Shown here: positions 18,684 through 26,003 of the stretch, one piece after another
Layout of the letters: each line of letters begins with the position of its first letter
Position numbering within the stretch: the stretch's first letter is position 1
Assembly (NCBI GenBank): GCA_039794565.1
Contig: JAUQVX010000008.1
Location: forward strand, 46,044-110,043
Reading direction: 5' to 3'
Source: Gloeomargarita sp. SRBZ-1_bins_9
GTDB taxonomy: Bacteria; Cyanobacteriota; Cyanobacteriia; Gloeomargaritales; Gloeomargaritaceae
DNA: 64,000 bases
The notes under the pieces: generated by a model
What the model was told of the DNA's origin: nothing
Database searches by the model: none
Seen by the model: the letters and a program-made list of their open reading frames with translations, nothing else
Translations under genes and position numbers: made by a program

Positions 18684-18899
18684 TTAACGGGTGCCGTTGA
18701 CCCGTGCTGCCCATTGCCGCAGTTGTTCGTTGTAGGCTTTTTGGTGGGCCGGCAGGTCATCTAAGTTTTGTACCCCGTCGCCGGTGTAATCCCGAAACGG
18801 GGGAATGCGAAACTGGTCGGTAATGGGCGTACGGCTTTGCGCCCAGGCTGGTAGGGTCAGCAATGCCCACCCACAGGCTAGGATCGGCCACCAACGCAT
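18684..18899 (-). CDS. Small secreted protein with the same EF-hand-like module (short paralogue)
   Basis: 71 residues: a signal peptide (MRWWPILACGWALLTLPAWA, cut before Gln21) followed by little more than the 44-residue module TPITDQFRIPPFRDYTGDG... ending at EQLRQWAARV. The loop DYTGDGVQNLDD (residues 37-48) is identical to that of the longer protein encoded 137 bases downstream. At DNA level the shared 14-residue core differs mostly at synonymous third positions, so the two are not a recent copy and the protein sequence is conserved by selection. It lacks the C-terminal Cys domain. Function unknown. Confidence 0.78.
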   Translation of the reverse strand: MRWWPILACGWALLTLPAWAQSRTPITDQFRIPPFRDYTGDGVQNLDDLPAHQKAYNEQLRQWAARVNGTR

Positions 18900-18970
18900 G
18901 ATAGTTTCCTCTGTCAGTTCAGGGCTACGCCCTATCCTACCATTCCAACCGGCATCTGAAGGTCCTGGGG

Positions 18971-18989
18971 GGTCTGGACCATCCAGACC
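18971..18989. promoter_or_regulatory. Perfect inverted repeat between the secreted protein gene and cpcD
   Basis: GGTCTGG-ACCAT-CCAGACC: seven pairs, eight if the A-T inside is counted, with a three-base loop. No T-tract follows on either strand, so an operator or an RNA hairpin is more likely than a terminator. It lies in the divergent 179-base spacer 18900-19078, ten bases upstream of the HLR1-like repeat of cpcD. Confidence 0.45.
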
Positions 18990-18998
18990 TCAGCTCAT

Positions 18999-19045
18999 GT
19001 TACAAATTGTCACGATTTGGGCCGGATGCCATCAGCTTTTACAAT
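18999..19045 (+). promoter_or_regulatory. Putative cpcD promoter with HLR1-like site
   Basis: GTTACAAA-TT-GTCACGAT at 18999-19016 resembles HLR1, the RpaB box: two copies of (G/T)TTACA(T/A)(T/A) two bases apart. The first copy is perfect, the second matches 6 of 8, and the spacing is correct. A TACAAT -10 box follows at 19040-19045, putting a start near 19052 and the box at about -53 to -36. RpaB is known to control phycobilisome and photosystem genes; binding here is inferred. Confidence 0.5.
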
Positions 19046-19078
19046 AGGGTTTGAGGAATTAATGCGGGAGTGGTGCTG

Positions 19079-19327
19079 ATGTTTTACGGGCCAGCGAGTG
19101 CCGGGATGTCCAGCCTCAACGATGCCAACCGGCGTCTATTTCGTTACGAGGTGGTGGGTCTGCGCCAGAATGACCAGACGGACCGCCAAAATTTTCCCAT
19201 TCGTCGCAGCGGCAGCGTGTTTATCGTCGTCCCCTACAACCGGATGAACGAGGAAATGCGCCGGATTACCCGGTTAGGGGGCCGGATTGTCAAGATTGAA
19301 GCCCTCAACGGTAGCCAGCCAGAGTGA
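19079..19327 (+). CDS. cpcD: Phycobilisome rod-capping linker CpcD
   Basis: CpcD, 82 residues, caps the outer end of phycocyanin rods and fixes rod length. The CpcD-like domain is clear: LFRYEVVGLRQ at residues 20-30, then the GSVFIVVPYNRMNEEMRRITRLGGRIVKIEAL block. The start is the ATG at 19079 (GGGAG nine bases upstream; MFYGPASAG aligns with the usual MFGQ start); a GTG at 19070 is also open. It leads an operon with cpcE and trpF. The phycocyanin genes cpcB and cpcA, which usually precede it, are not here. Confidence 0.92.
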   Translation: MFYGPASAGMSSLNDANRRLFRYEVVGLRQNDQTDRQNFPIRRSGSVFIVVPYNRMNEEMRRITRLGGRIVKIEALNGSQPE

Positions 19328-20091
19328 CGGTCGCCGAGGCCCTGGCCCAACTGCAGTCCCCTGACCCGAGCCAGCGGTATTATGCCGCCTGGTGGCTTGG
19401 CCGTTTTCGGGTTAAGGAGGCAGTACCGGCCCTGATAGCAGCCCTGCAGGATGAGTCGGACCGAACTGCCCTGGGGGGTTATCCCCTGCGACGCAATGCC
19501 GCCCGGGCACTGGGGGAAATCGGTGACCCGCGGGCCGTCCCCGGCTTGATCGCTTGCTTGCAGGTGGCAGATTTTCAACTGCGGGCAGCGGCAGCTACGG
19601 CGTTGGGGTTATTGGGGGACCCCCAGGCGATTCCCGCGTTGGTAGCCCTGTTACAGGAACAGAGCGTCCCTTCGGCCCTGGGCACGGAGAACCTGCCCCA
19701 ACCCTATAGCGCCATTCTTTTGGCCCTGGGACGGCTCAAGGCCCACACCGCCATCCCCGTCATTGCTCCTTTTGCCGGTCACCCTTTGCCCCGGGTACGC
19801 AGCGCCGCCCTGTGTGCCCTGTACTTGCTTACTCAGGATGAACAGTACATTCAACAGTTACTCGACCTGATTAGTCGCTCTGAAACTCGCCTGCAGCGGG
19901 TGTTGTTGACGGACCTGGGGGAGACGGGGCATCTGCCGGTGGCGACAGCCATTGCCCAGGCGGCGGCCGAACCCAGTTTCAAACTGATGGGGTTACACCG
20001 GTTACTGAGCCAATGGTTAACCACCCAGAACAGCCCTCCCGATTGGCCAGCGGCGACACCCGTATTCCAGTTGATGGACCAGTTGTTGTGA
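19324..20091 (+). CDS. cpcE: Phycocyanobilin lyase alpha-type subunit CpcE
   Basis: 255 residues of HEAT-like repeats. With CpcF it attaches phycocyanobilin to Cys84 of the phycocyanin alpha subunit. The start region RYYAAWWLGRF (residues 18-28) and GGYPLRRNAARALGEIGDPRAVPGL near 50-75 are characteristic of CpcE. The repeats LGLLGDPQAIPALVALLQ follow. The GTG start overlaps the cpcD stop (GTGA). Its partner cpcF does not follow; trpF begins on the very next base. CpcE needs CpcF, so cpcF should be elsewhere in the genome. Confidence 0.9.
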   Translation: MTVAEALAQLQSPDPSQRYYAAWWLGRFRVKEAVPALIAALQDESDRTALGGYPLRRNAARALGEIGDPRAVPGLIACLQVADFQLRAAAATALGLLGDPQAIPALVALLQEQSVPSALGTENLPQPYSAILLALGRLKAHTAIPVIAPFAGHPLPRVRSAALCALYLLTQDEQYIQQLLDLISRSETRLQRVLLTDLGETGHLPVATAIAQAAAEPSFKLMGLHRLLSQWLTTQNSPPDWPAATPVFQLMDQLL

Positions 20092-20745
20092 ATGGAAGTT
20101 AAAATCTGCGGTCTCACCGACATTTCCCAAGCCGTGGCGATTGCCCAGATAGGGGTGACGGCCATCGGTGTCATCTGTGTGCCCACCTCCCCCCGCTATG
20201 TTGCACCACCGCAACAACGGGCCATTAACCGGGCGTTAGCCCCTTACCCAGTCTGGCGCGTCGGGGTTTTTGCCGACATACCCCTCAACGAATTGGCAGA
20301 GAGCGTCCAAAGGGCCGGCTTTGATACGGTTCAGTTGCACGGGGAGGAATCTCCCGCGGATTGTCAATCTCTCCGGCAAGCCCTACCCCACCTGCGGTTG
20401 ATCAAGGCCATCCGGGTACGGGACGCGACCAGCCTGGCTCAGGTGGCGGCCTACCAGCCCTGGGTGGATCGGCTATTGCTAGACGCCTATCATCCCCAGC
20501 AGTTGGGGGGCACAGGGCACACTTGGAACTGGCAACATTTGGCCTCGACGGTGCGCCCTGGGATTCCCTGGTGGTTGGCGGGGGGATTGACACCCGAGAA
20601 TTGTGGGCAGGCGATCCACCAAACCCAGCCCTGGGGGATTGACGTGTCCAGTGGGGTGGAAATCCGGCCAGGTTGGAAAGATGTGTCAAAGGTGCGGCAA
20701 CTGGTGGCACAGGTCGCCAATTACAGCCGACAAACTCCTCGGTAA
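20092..20745 (+). CDS. trpF: Phosphoribosylanthranilate isomerase
   Basis: TrpF converts phosphoribosylanthranilate to CdRP in tryptophan synthesis; a TIM barrel of 217 residues. The catalytic Cys is in VKICGLTD (residues 3-10) and the catalytic Asp in LLLDAYHPQQLGGTG. The phosphate-binding end WWLAGGLTPENC and GIDVSSGVEIRPGWKD complete the signature. The ATG abuts the cpcE stop, so translation is likely coupled to a phycobilisome operon, an unusual pairing. A minus-strand terminator lies just beyond. Confidence 0.95.
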   Translation: MEVKICGLTDISQAVAIAQIGVTAIGVICVPTSPRYVAPPQQRAINRALAPYPVWRVGVFADIPLNELAESVQRAGFDTVQLHGEESPADCQSLRQALPHLRLIKAIRVRDATSLAQVAAYQPWVDRLLLDAYHPQQLGGTGHTWNWQHLASTVRPGIPWWLAGGLTPENCGQAIHQTQPWGIDVSSGVEIRPGWKDVSKVRQLVAQVANYSRQTPR

Positions 20746-20770
20746 ACCACTGGCAATCCCAACGCCAGTC

Positions 20771-20803
20771 AAAAAAAATAAAGGGAGCTGCCGGTCTGCC
20801 CCC
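20771..20803 (-). terminator. Terminator of the psaF-psaJ-psaL operon
   Basis: Read on the minus strand, GGGGGC and GCTCCC form an imperfect stem (one mismatch), followed by a T-rich tract TTTATTTTTTTT. It begins about 22 bases after the psaL stop. It also lies 25 bases past the trpF stop on the other strand, where it would lack a T-tract. Confidence 0.65.
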
Positions 20804-20825
20804 TATAGCCCTCGTCGTGTCAAGG

Positions 20826-21296
20826 TTAGTTAAACAGATTGTTGCCGATCCCCTGCAAAACCGGCAGGAAGAACAACAACACCCCGGCAAACAGCACCCC
20901 ACCGGCCCCGCCGATGAGAAAGCCACTAGTAAAGCTGCTCCAGCCCTCCGTGGTTTGCAGTTGGTCCGTCGTTCCCTGGGGCGAGGGCCGATCAAACGCC
21001 ACACTTCCGTAGAGGGACAGACAGACCGTCAAGATCACCACCAGCCCCAAGGCCGCCATCACCCCTGCCGCCAGGGCGTATTCTGAATCCCGCAGCGGAC
21101 CCAGCTTGTAAAAGGGGCCGACCAGGAAATAACCGTGGGCCATGCCGATTTCCAGTCCCCGCCGCGACGGCTCCAACCCCGGACGATAGGCCGGTAGGTT
21201 ATTCACCAGGGCCATCCCCAAACCCGCACTCACCGGCGTCTCCAAATGTCCCTGCATCGGGTCGCCCCGCCAAGGCCGCACAAAATCTTCGCTCAT
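20826..21296 (-). CDS. psaL: Photosystem I subunit XI, PsaL
   Basis: 156 residues. PsaL joins photosystem I monomers into trimers or tetramers. VRPWRGDPMQGHLETPVS at the N-terminus, NLPAYRPGLEPSRRGLEIGMAHGYFLVGPFYKLGPLRDSE (conserved lumen/stroma core) and the end GWSSFTSGFLIGGAGG are diagnostic. Three membrane segments are visible (residues about 50-65, 78-97 and 128-148). It is the third gene of psaF-psaJ-psaL; in trimer-forming model strains psaL usually sits apart with psaI. No psaI is seen. Confidence 0.95.
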   Translation of the reverse strand: MSEDFVRPWRGDPMQGHLETPVSAGLGMALVNNLPAYRPGLEPSRRGLEIGMAHGYFLVGPFYKLGPLRDSEYALAAGVMAALGLVVILTVCLSLYGSVAFDRPSPQGTTDQLQTTEGWSSFTSGFLIGGAGGVLFAGVLLFFLPVLQGIGNNLFN

Positions 21297-21325
21297 GCCA
21301 CTACCTCCTAACCAAAACTAAAAAA

Positions 21326-21451
21326 CTAAAAAGGAAAGGCCAATGCGTCGGGATAAAACCGGTTAATTTCAATCAAAATCCCGGCGATGATAAACAGCCA
21401 GACGGCCAACAACACCGGCGCCGTCGAGAGATACTTTTTTAGGTCCTCCAT
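21326..21451 (-). CDS. psaJ: Photosystem I subunit IX, PsaJ
   Basis: 41 residues with one membrane helix ([19 protein letters not shown]) between [10 protein letters not shown] and [12 protein letters not shown], a full match to PsaJ. It binds pigments beside PsaF and stabilises it. The frame is open further upstream, but the ATG at 21451 has GGAGGTGG seven bases before it. It lies 11 bases after psaF and 29 bases before psaL. Its presence argues against Gloeobacter, which lacks psaJ. Confidence 0.94.
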   Translation of the reverse strand: MEDLKKYLSTAPVLLAVWLFIIAGILIEINRFYPDALAFPF

Positions 21452-21462
21452 AAGCCCACCTC

Positions 21463-22017
21463 CTAACGGGGAGAAACAGGAATTTCCGCATCCGGCACGG
21501 TCAATTGCCCGGTGGTCCACTCCCGAAAGGCCATCACCGGCCAACTAAAGCCGGACAACATGCAGCGGATTGCCAGGGGCACATCCAGAATCACCTCTTT
21601 TTCAGTGGGTTCTTTTTCCCGCCGGATGGCAATCAGGTAGGCTCGGCCCACCCAGCCAATCCAACCAGCAATATACAGAAACAACAACCCCGGCAGGGTG
21701 AATTCGGCGGCATGGGACCAGCGGCCATCGGTAATCAAGTGCGGTAGGCCGTCCTCCCCACACAACAACCCCTGGGAGGCATACCGTTCAAAGCGGGCCT
21801 TGGTTTGGGCAATCCGCCGCTCAATGGCCTTGGCTTGCGGACTCCCCGGCGCATAGAGCGCTAAACGGGCCTCCTGGGTCGCGACTTCATTTTGCAGGCG
21901 CTGTTGGAAGGCCGCCGACTCCCGACAGGGGGTTAAGCCAGCCACATCCGCTTGCGCCGACGGTGCCCACACACACCACAGCACCAGCGCCAGGACGAAA
22001 GCCAGGACTTTGGTCAT
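21463..22017 (-). CDS. psaF: Photosystem I subunit III, PsaF
   Basis: 184-residue precursor. A signal peptide ([23 protein letters not shown]) is followed by mature [14 protein letters not shown], the normal luminal start with its conserved Cys; a second Cys lies in [18 protein letters not shown]. One membrane span ([18 protein letters not shown]) precedes a stromal tail. PsaF helps plastocyanin or cytochrome c6 dock on the lumen side; petJ for cytochrome c6 is also in this window. The ATG at 22017 is chosen for its AGAGGA site; an ATG at 22032 and a TTG at 22035 are weaker. Confidence 0.94.
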   Translation of the reverse strand: MTKVLAFVLALVLWCVWAPSAQADVAGLTPCRESAAFQQRLQNEVATQEARLALYAPGSPQAKAIERRIAQTKARFERYASQGLLCGEDGLPHLITDGRWSHAAEFTLPGLLFLYIAGWIGWVGRAYLIAIRREKEPTEKEVILDVPLAIRCMLSGFSWPVMAFREWTTGQLTVPDAEIPVSPR

Positions 22018-22058
22018 CTCTTTTCCTCTCATCAACGGATAAAATGTCGTGGGAGAAT

Positions 22059-22128
22059 CTCAGGCCCCACTATAGCCTGAGGCATGCCCCGGCGCAGCCG
22101 TGTCGCAATGTTCTGTAAACTTGTAACA
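22059..22128 (-). promoter_or_regulatory. Putative psaF promoter: inverted repeat around the -10 and HLR1-like half sites
   Basis: Reading the minus strand, a TATAGT -10 box at 22074-22069 would start transcription near 22062. It sits inside a perfect 7-bp inverted repeat CTCAGGC...GCCTGAG (22059-22065 and 22075-22081). Upstream at 22128-22111 are GTTACAAG and TTTACAGA, two half sites of the RpaB HLR1 type at about -49 to -66, a position reported for activation of photosystem I genes. Their repeat length is 8 and not the canonical 10, so RpaB binding is uncertain. Confidence 0.45.
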
Positions 22129-22142
22129 CAATATGAGTTTTT

Positions 22143-22931
22143 ATGACTTCACTGGACAAATGGGTGGGAGTGCTGGTGGGGGTGGGGTGTCTGTTGGGGA
22201 GCGGTGGCTGTCAACTCCGGCTGATACCTTCCTCAGCGCCAGCCCGCCCCAGCCTCACCCGTCGGGATGAATTGAATCGCGAGGGTGTGCAAAAGGCCCA
22301 AGCCGGGGATTATCCAGGGGCCATCCAACTGCTGACCCAGGCCCTTGACCTGGCCCCCCAGGATGCCGAGCTTTATTACAACCGGGGGTCGGTGTACAGC
22401 GACATGGGCCAAACCCAGGCAGCCATCCGGGACTTTACCCGGGCGATTCAATTGCGGCCCAACTTTGTCGAGGCCTATAACAACCGGGGCATTACCTACG
22501 CCCGGGGGAATAATTACGCCCAGGCCATTGCCGATTTTACGAGGGCCATTGAAATCAATCCCGATTTCAGTGAAGCCTATATCAACCGGGCGAAGGCCCA
22601 TCGCATGCAGGGCAACTACCAGGCAGCCCTAGCGGACTGCAACGCCTTGCTACAAAAGCAACCGACCTTGGCCGAAGCGTATTACCAACGGGGAAGTACC
22701 TGGATTGCCCTGCGGGAGTACCGCAAAGCCCTGGCGGATTTGGACCATGCCCTGCGCTACAATCCCCAACTGGCGGCGGCCTATGCCCAAAAGGGGGTAG
22801 CCCACCGGGCGTTGGGGGAACGGTCCCAGGCCATTGAGGCTTGGCAGCAGGCGGCGCGCCTGTTCCAACAGCAGAAGGACCAAGACGGGCTGGCCCAGGT
22901 CACCCGTTTACTCCAGCAGTTGGTGCGATGA
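22143..22931 (+). CDS. TPR-repeat protein, probably exported
   Basis: 262 residues. The N-terminus (KWVGVLVGVGCLLGSGGCQ) is hydrophobic and may be a signal peptide; the GSGGC stretch is a poor lipobox, so lipidation is uncertain. From about residue 40 there are six tetratricopeptide units of 34 residues (for example AELYYNRGSVYSDMGQTQAAIRDFTRAIQLRPNF is one full unit by pattern), typical of scaffolds in photosystem or envelope assembly. It is divergent from psaF and overlaps gpsA by ATGA. Specific role unknown. Confidence 0.75.
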   Translation: MTSLDKWVGVLVGVGCLLGSGGCQLRLIPSSAPARPSLTRRDELNREGVQKAQAGDYPGAIQLLTQALDLAPQDAELYYNRGSVYSDMGQTQAAIRDFTRAIQLRPNFVEAYNNRGITYARGNNYAQAIADFTRAIEINPDFSEAYINRAKAHRMQGNYQAALADCNALLQKQPTLAEAYYQRGSTWIALREYRKALADLDHALRYNPQLAAAYAQKGVAHRALGERSQAIEAWQQAARLFQQQKDQDGLAQVTRLLQQLVR

Positions 22932-23860
22932 GCGCTGAAGTGGTGACGGTGGTGGGGGCAGGCGTCTGGGGGTCCCTGCTGGCCGAGTTAATCCGGCAAA
23001 ATGGCTACCCGGTGCAGGTTTGGTCACGGCGTTGTCCGCAACCCCTGGCGACCGCCGTGCAATCGGCCACGATGGTGGTCATTGCCGTATCGGTTACTGG
23101 GGTTCTGCCAGTCTTGCGGGCGATGCCTTCCCTAGCGCCGGGTGCGGTGATAGTCAGTACCACCAAGGGATTGCTCCCCGGTAGCCACACCACACCGGCC
23201 CAACTGTGGCAAAAAGCTTTTCCTGACCACAGCGTGGTGGTGGTCTCCGGACCCAATCTGGCGGCTGAAATTGCCCAAGGATTACCAGCAGCCACCGTAG
23301 CAGCCAGTGTCCAGCGCGAGGCAGCTCGGCGGGTTCAGCGGGTCCTGGCCTCGGAACGGCTGCGCGTTTACACCAACGACGACCCCCTGGGTACGGAACT
23401 GGGGGGGGCCTTGAAAAATGTGATGGCCATTGCCGCCGGGGTATGCGATGGGTTGGGGTTGGGGGCCAATGCCAAAGCGGGGTTAATCACGCGGGCGCTA
23501 GCGGAAATGGTGCGGGTGGCGGTGGCGTTGGGGGCCAAGGCCCAGACCCTCTACGGCTTGGCTGGGCTGGGGGATTTACTGGCCACCTGCAACAGTCCCT
23601 TGAGCCGCAACTATCGCCTGGGGTACGGCCTAGCCCAGGGACGGTCCTTAACAGAAATGCTCCGGGAACTCCAGACCACGGTTGAGGGGGTTAATACGAC
23701 TTATGTGTTAGTCCAACTGGCCGACCGACAGGGAATTGCCGTCCCCATTGCCCAGCAGGTCTGTCGGCTTCTCCAGGGGCAGGTTACCCCTCGCCAGGCC
23801 GTCACTGCCCTCATGGAACGAGATTTGAAAGCTGAATTTGCCCCCGACGAGCTATCATAG
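22928..23860 (+). CDS. gpsA: Glycerol-3-phosphate dehydrogenase, NAD(P)+
   Basis: GpsA reduces dihydroxyacetone phosphate to sn-glycerol-3-phosphate for membrane lipids. 310 residues: nucleotide-binding VVGAGVWGSLLAELI at 8-22, VVSGPNLAAEIAQGLPAA, the catalytic Lys in LGGALKNVMAIAAGVCDGLGLG and GLAGLGDLLATCNSPLSRNYRLG. The ATG at 22928 overlaps the TPR stop (ATGA); the frame is open upstream to 22841 but that part reads through the TPR gene. tRNA-Ala starts 13 bases after the stop. Confidence 0.95.
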   Translation: MSAEVVTVVGAGVWGSLLAELIRQNGYPVQVWSRRCPQPLATAVQSATMVVIAVSVTGVLPVLRAMPSLAPGAVIVSTTKGLLPGSHTTPAQLWQKAFPDHSVVVVSGPNLAAEIAQGLPAATVAASVQREAARRVQRVLASERLRVYTNDDPLGTELGGALKNVMAIAAGVCDGLGLGANAKAGLITRALAEMVRVAVALGAKAQTLYGLAGLGDLLATCNSPLSRNYRLGYGLAQGRSLTEMLRELQTTVEGVNTTYVLVQLADRQGIAVPIAQQVCRLLQGQVTPRQAVTALMERDLKAEFAPDELS

Positions 23861-23873
23861 ATCATACCTGTGT

Positions 23874-23946
23874 GGGGAATTAGCTCAGTTGGTAGAGCGC
23901 TGCGATCGCACCGCAGAGGTCAGGAGTTCGAGTCTCCTATTCTCCA
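23874..23946 (+). tRNA. tRNA-Ala (anticodon CGC)
   Basis: 73 bases fold as a standard cloverleaf: acceptor GGGGAAT/ATTCTCC with the G3-U70 pair that marks alanine tRNAs, D-arm TAGCTCAGTTGGTAGAGCG, anticodon stem CTGCG/CGCAG with loop ATCGCAC (anticodon CGC, reading GCG), and T-arm AGGAG-TTCGAGT-CTCCT. Discriminator A73; CCA is not encoded. The anticodon arm contains the octamer GCGATCGC (HIP1). Confidence 0.95.
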
Positions 23947-23976
23947 CTGCTGCATTCCGGTGCGGGGTATCTAGCT

Positions 23977-24756
23977 CTAGGCCAGCGCCACATCCAGCAC
24001 CAGCATCACCACAAACCCCAGCATGACACCGGCGGTGCCCTGACGTTCTAATCCCCGGCGGTGGGACTCCGGGATGATTTCATCGCTGATGACAAACAGC
24101 ATAGCTCCCGCTGCTAAGGCCATCCCCCAGGGGAGAATTTGCCGGCTGATGCTGACTAGACTGGCGCCCACCAGGCCCCCCACCGGTTCCACCAGCCCCG
24201 TCAGCAGGGCAATCCCCAGGGCAAACCCGCGCCCATAACCTAGGCTCCGCAGGGACGTGGCCACCACTAGCCCCTCGGGCAGGTTTTGCAGGGCAATGCC
24301 CACCGTCAAGGCCAGGGGGTTGCCTACGTTCACATCGCCAAAACCTACCCCCACCGCCAGGCCCTCAGGAAAGTTGTGCAGGGTAATGGCCAGGACAAAC
24401 AGCCAGATGCGTTGCAAACGACCGGCCCGGCCCCCCTCCAGCCCCTTAAAAAAATGCTCGTGGGGAAAGAAGTTATGGGCCAGTTCCAGCAGCACACCCC
24501 CTGCCAGAATGCCCAGCGCCATGCTGCCTGCCGCTCCAACCTGGGAATAGCCCAACTGCAGGGCCGCCTCCGTGCCGGGGAGCACCAGGGAAAAGGCCGT
24601 CGCCGCCAGCATTACCCCGCCCCCAAACCCTAGCAACAGCGCCTGCAACCCCACCGTCAGCGTTACCGGCAGCAATACCGGCAAAGCCCCCAGTCCACTG
24701 CCCAAACCGGCAATCAAGCTGGCCAAGGTCCCGGCTAGCACCGGCTGTTCCGGCAT
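23977..24756 (-). CDS. ZIP-family metal transporter
   Basis: 259 residues, about eight membrane segments. The metal-site helices are clear: LAITLHNFPEGLAVGVGFG (TM4, HNFPEG) and VGIALQNLPEGLVVATS (TM5, QNLPEG), plus a His-containing loop ELAHNFFPHEHFFKG. Family members carry zinc, iron or manganese into the cytoplasm; the substrate cannot be read from sequence. The ATG at 24756 overlaps the stop of the upstream binding protein (TGATG), making it the last gene of a five-gene minus-strand train. Confidence 0.88.
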   Translation of the reverse strand: MPEQPVLAGTLASLIAGLGSGLGALPVLLPVTLTVGLQALLLGFGGGVMLAATAFSLVLPGTEAALQLGYSQVGAAGSMALGILAGGVLLELAHNFFPHEHFFKGLEGGRAGRLQRIWLFVLAITLHNFPEGLAVGVGFGDVNVGNPLALTVGIALQNLPEGLVVATSLRSLGYGRGFALGIALLTGLVEPVGGLVGASLVSISRQILPWGMALAAGAMLFVISDEIIPESHRRGLERQGTAGVMLGFVVMLVLDVALA

Positions 24757-26003
24757 CAGTCGCCCCCTGGACAAGCCCGCACGTACCGTTCCAGAGCAGC
24801 CGCCGGTGGTTGTCCCAGCAATGTCGCCTCAATCGCCCGCCCTAAGCAGTTGGACAGACGCTGGTAATTCGGGCCGTTGGGACGGGAATAGGCAAAGCGC
24901 ATCTGGTCGAGAAACACTTGTAGCGGGGGATGGTCGCGCAAAAAAGCTTGATACGTCGGGTCCTGTCGCGCCGATTGGGTCACCGGTAACGCCCCCGTCT
25001 GCACCGCCCAGGCCACCTGAAAAGCGTCACTCAAAATATAGTCCAAAAACTGGAGCGCCGCCTGTTGCCGCCTAGGTTCGGTGCGCATCACAAACACATT
25101 GGCTCCCCCCACAATCGTGGCCGGGCGCTTCCCCGCCGGCAGGGGCATCACACCAAAGGGCACCCCCGTTTGCGTGAGATACCCCAGCGTCCACGGCCCG
25201 GTAATCTGCATCGCCACCTGCCCCTGGATAAACGCCTCCTGTTCATAACCCCGCTCCGGCGCTGACAAAACCGCCACCCCCTTTTGCCACAGCTCCTGCC
25301 AGAACCCCAACGCCTTAAGCGTCGCCTCATTCAGCAAGGACAAGGTGCCCTCAATAGCCTCGCCGCCGGCGCTAAACCAAAACGGCAGCCAGGAAAACAC
25401 TGTCCATTCCCCCTTGCCCAAGGGCAGCAGCAACCCGTATTGATCCGGGCGACCATCGCCGTCCCGGTCCTGGGTCAACTGCTGGGCCACTTGGGCCAGT
25501 TCCTCCCAGGTGCGGGGCAGGGTTTGCACCCCGGCGGCGGCCAACAAATCCGGGCGGTAGAAAAGGCCCAAATTGCTGGTGGTAAAGGGCACCGACCACA
25601 ACTCCCCCTCAAAGGTCATGCCGGGCCGCAAAGCCGGGTCCAGGTTGGCCAAATATCCCCCTTTTTGCAACCAATCTGTCAGGGGAACGATGCCCTGCAC
25701 CTCCACCAGACGCCCCGTCAACAAACTGTCAAACCAGAGCATGTCCGGCGGGCTATTCCCCACGATGGCCGTAAGAATTTTGGGAAACTGCTGGTCCGCC
25801 TGGCCGATGTAGATGGGTTGGACTTGCACATCGGGGTGGCGGGCATTAAATTGGGCGACCAACTGCTCAAAAACTACCCGGTTGGCCGGCGGATTGATGC
25901 CATGCCAAAAAGTCAACACCAGGGGTCCGGTGAGGGGTCCTTGGCTGCCCTGACAACCCATGAGCCATAGCACCGTGATGACCAGTAACCCCAACCGTTT
26001 CAT
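24756..26003 (-). CDS. Sugar-type ABC transporter substrate-binding lipoprotein
   Basis: 415 residues. Lipoprotein signal MKRLGLLVITVLWLMGC (lipobox LMGC, Cys17). The family 1 extracellular solute-binding pattern is clear: LTFWHGINPPANRVVFEQLVAQF, PDMLWFDSLLTGRLVE, YGLLLPLGKGEWTVFSWLPFW and QVAMQITGPWTLG. It resembles UgpB/MalE/glucosylglycerol-type binders. No permease or ATPase genes are nearby. Start and end overlap the neighbours by four bases and one base, so it is co-translated with a methyltransferase and a ZIP transporter. Confidence 0.87.
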   Translation of the reverse strand: MKRLGLLVITVLWLMGCQGSQGPLTGPLVLTFWHGINPPANRVVFEQLVAQFNARHPDVQVQPIYIGQADQQFPKILTAIVGNSPPDMLWFDSLLTGRLVEVQGIVPLTDWLQKGGYLANLDPALRPGMTFEGELWSVPFTTSNLGLFYRPDLLAAAGVQTLPRTWEELAQVAQQLTQDRDGDGRPDQYGLLLPLGKGEWTVFSWLPFWFSAGGEAIEGTLSLLNEATLKALGFWQELWQKGVAVLSAPERGYEQEAFIQGQVAMQITGPWTLGYLTQTGVPFGVMPLPAGKRPATIVGGANVFVMRTEPRRQQAALQFLDYILSDAFQVAWAVQTGALPVTQSARQDPTYQAFLRDHPPLQVFLDQMRFAYSRPNGPNYQRLSNCLGRAIEATLLGQPPAAALERYVRACPGGD

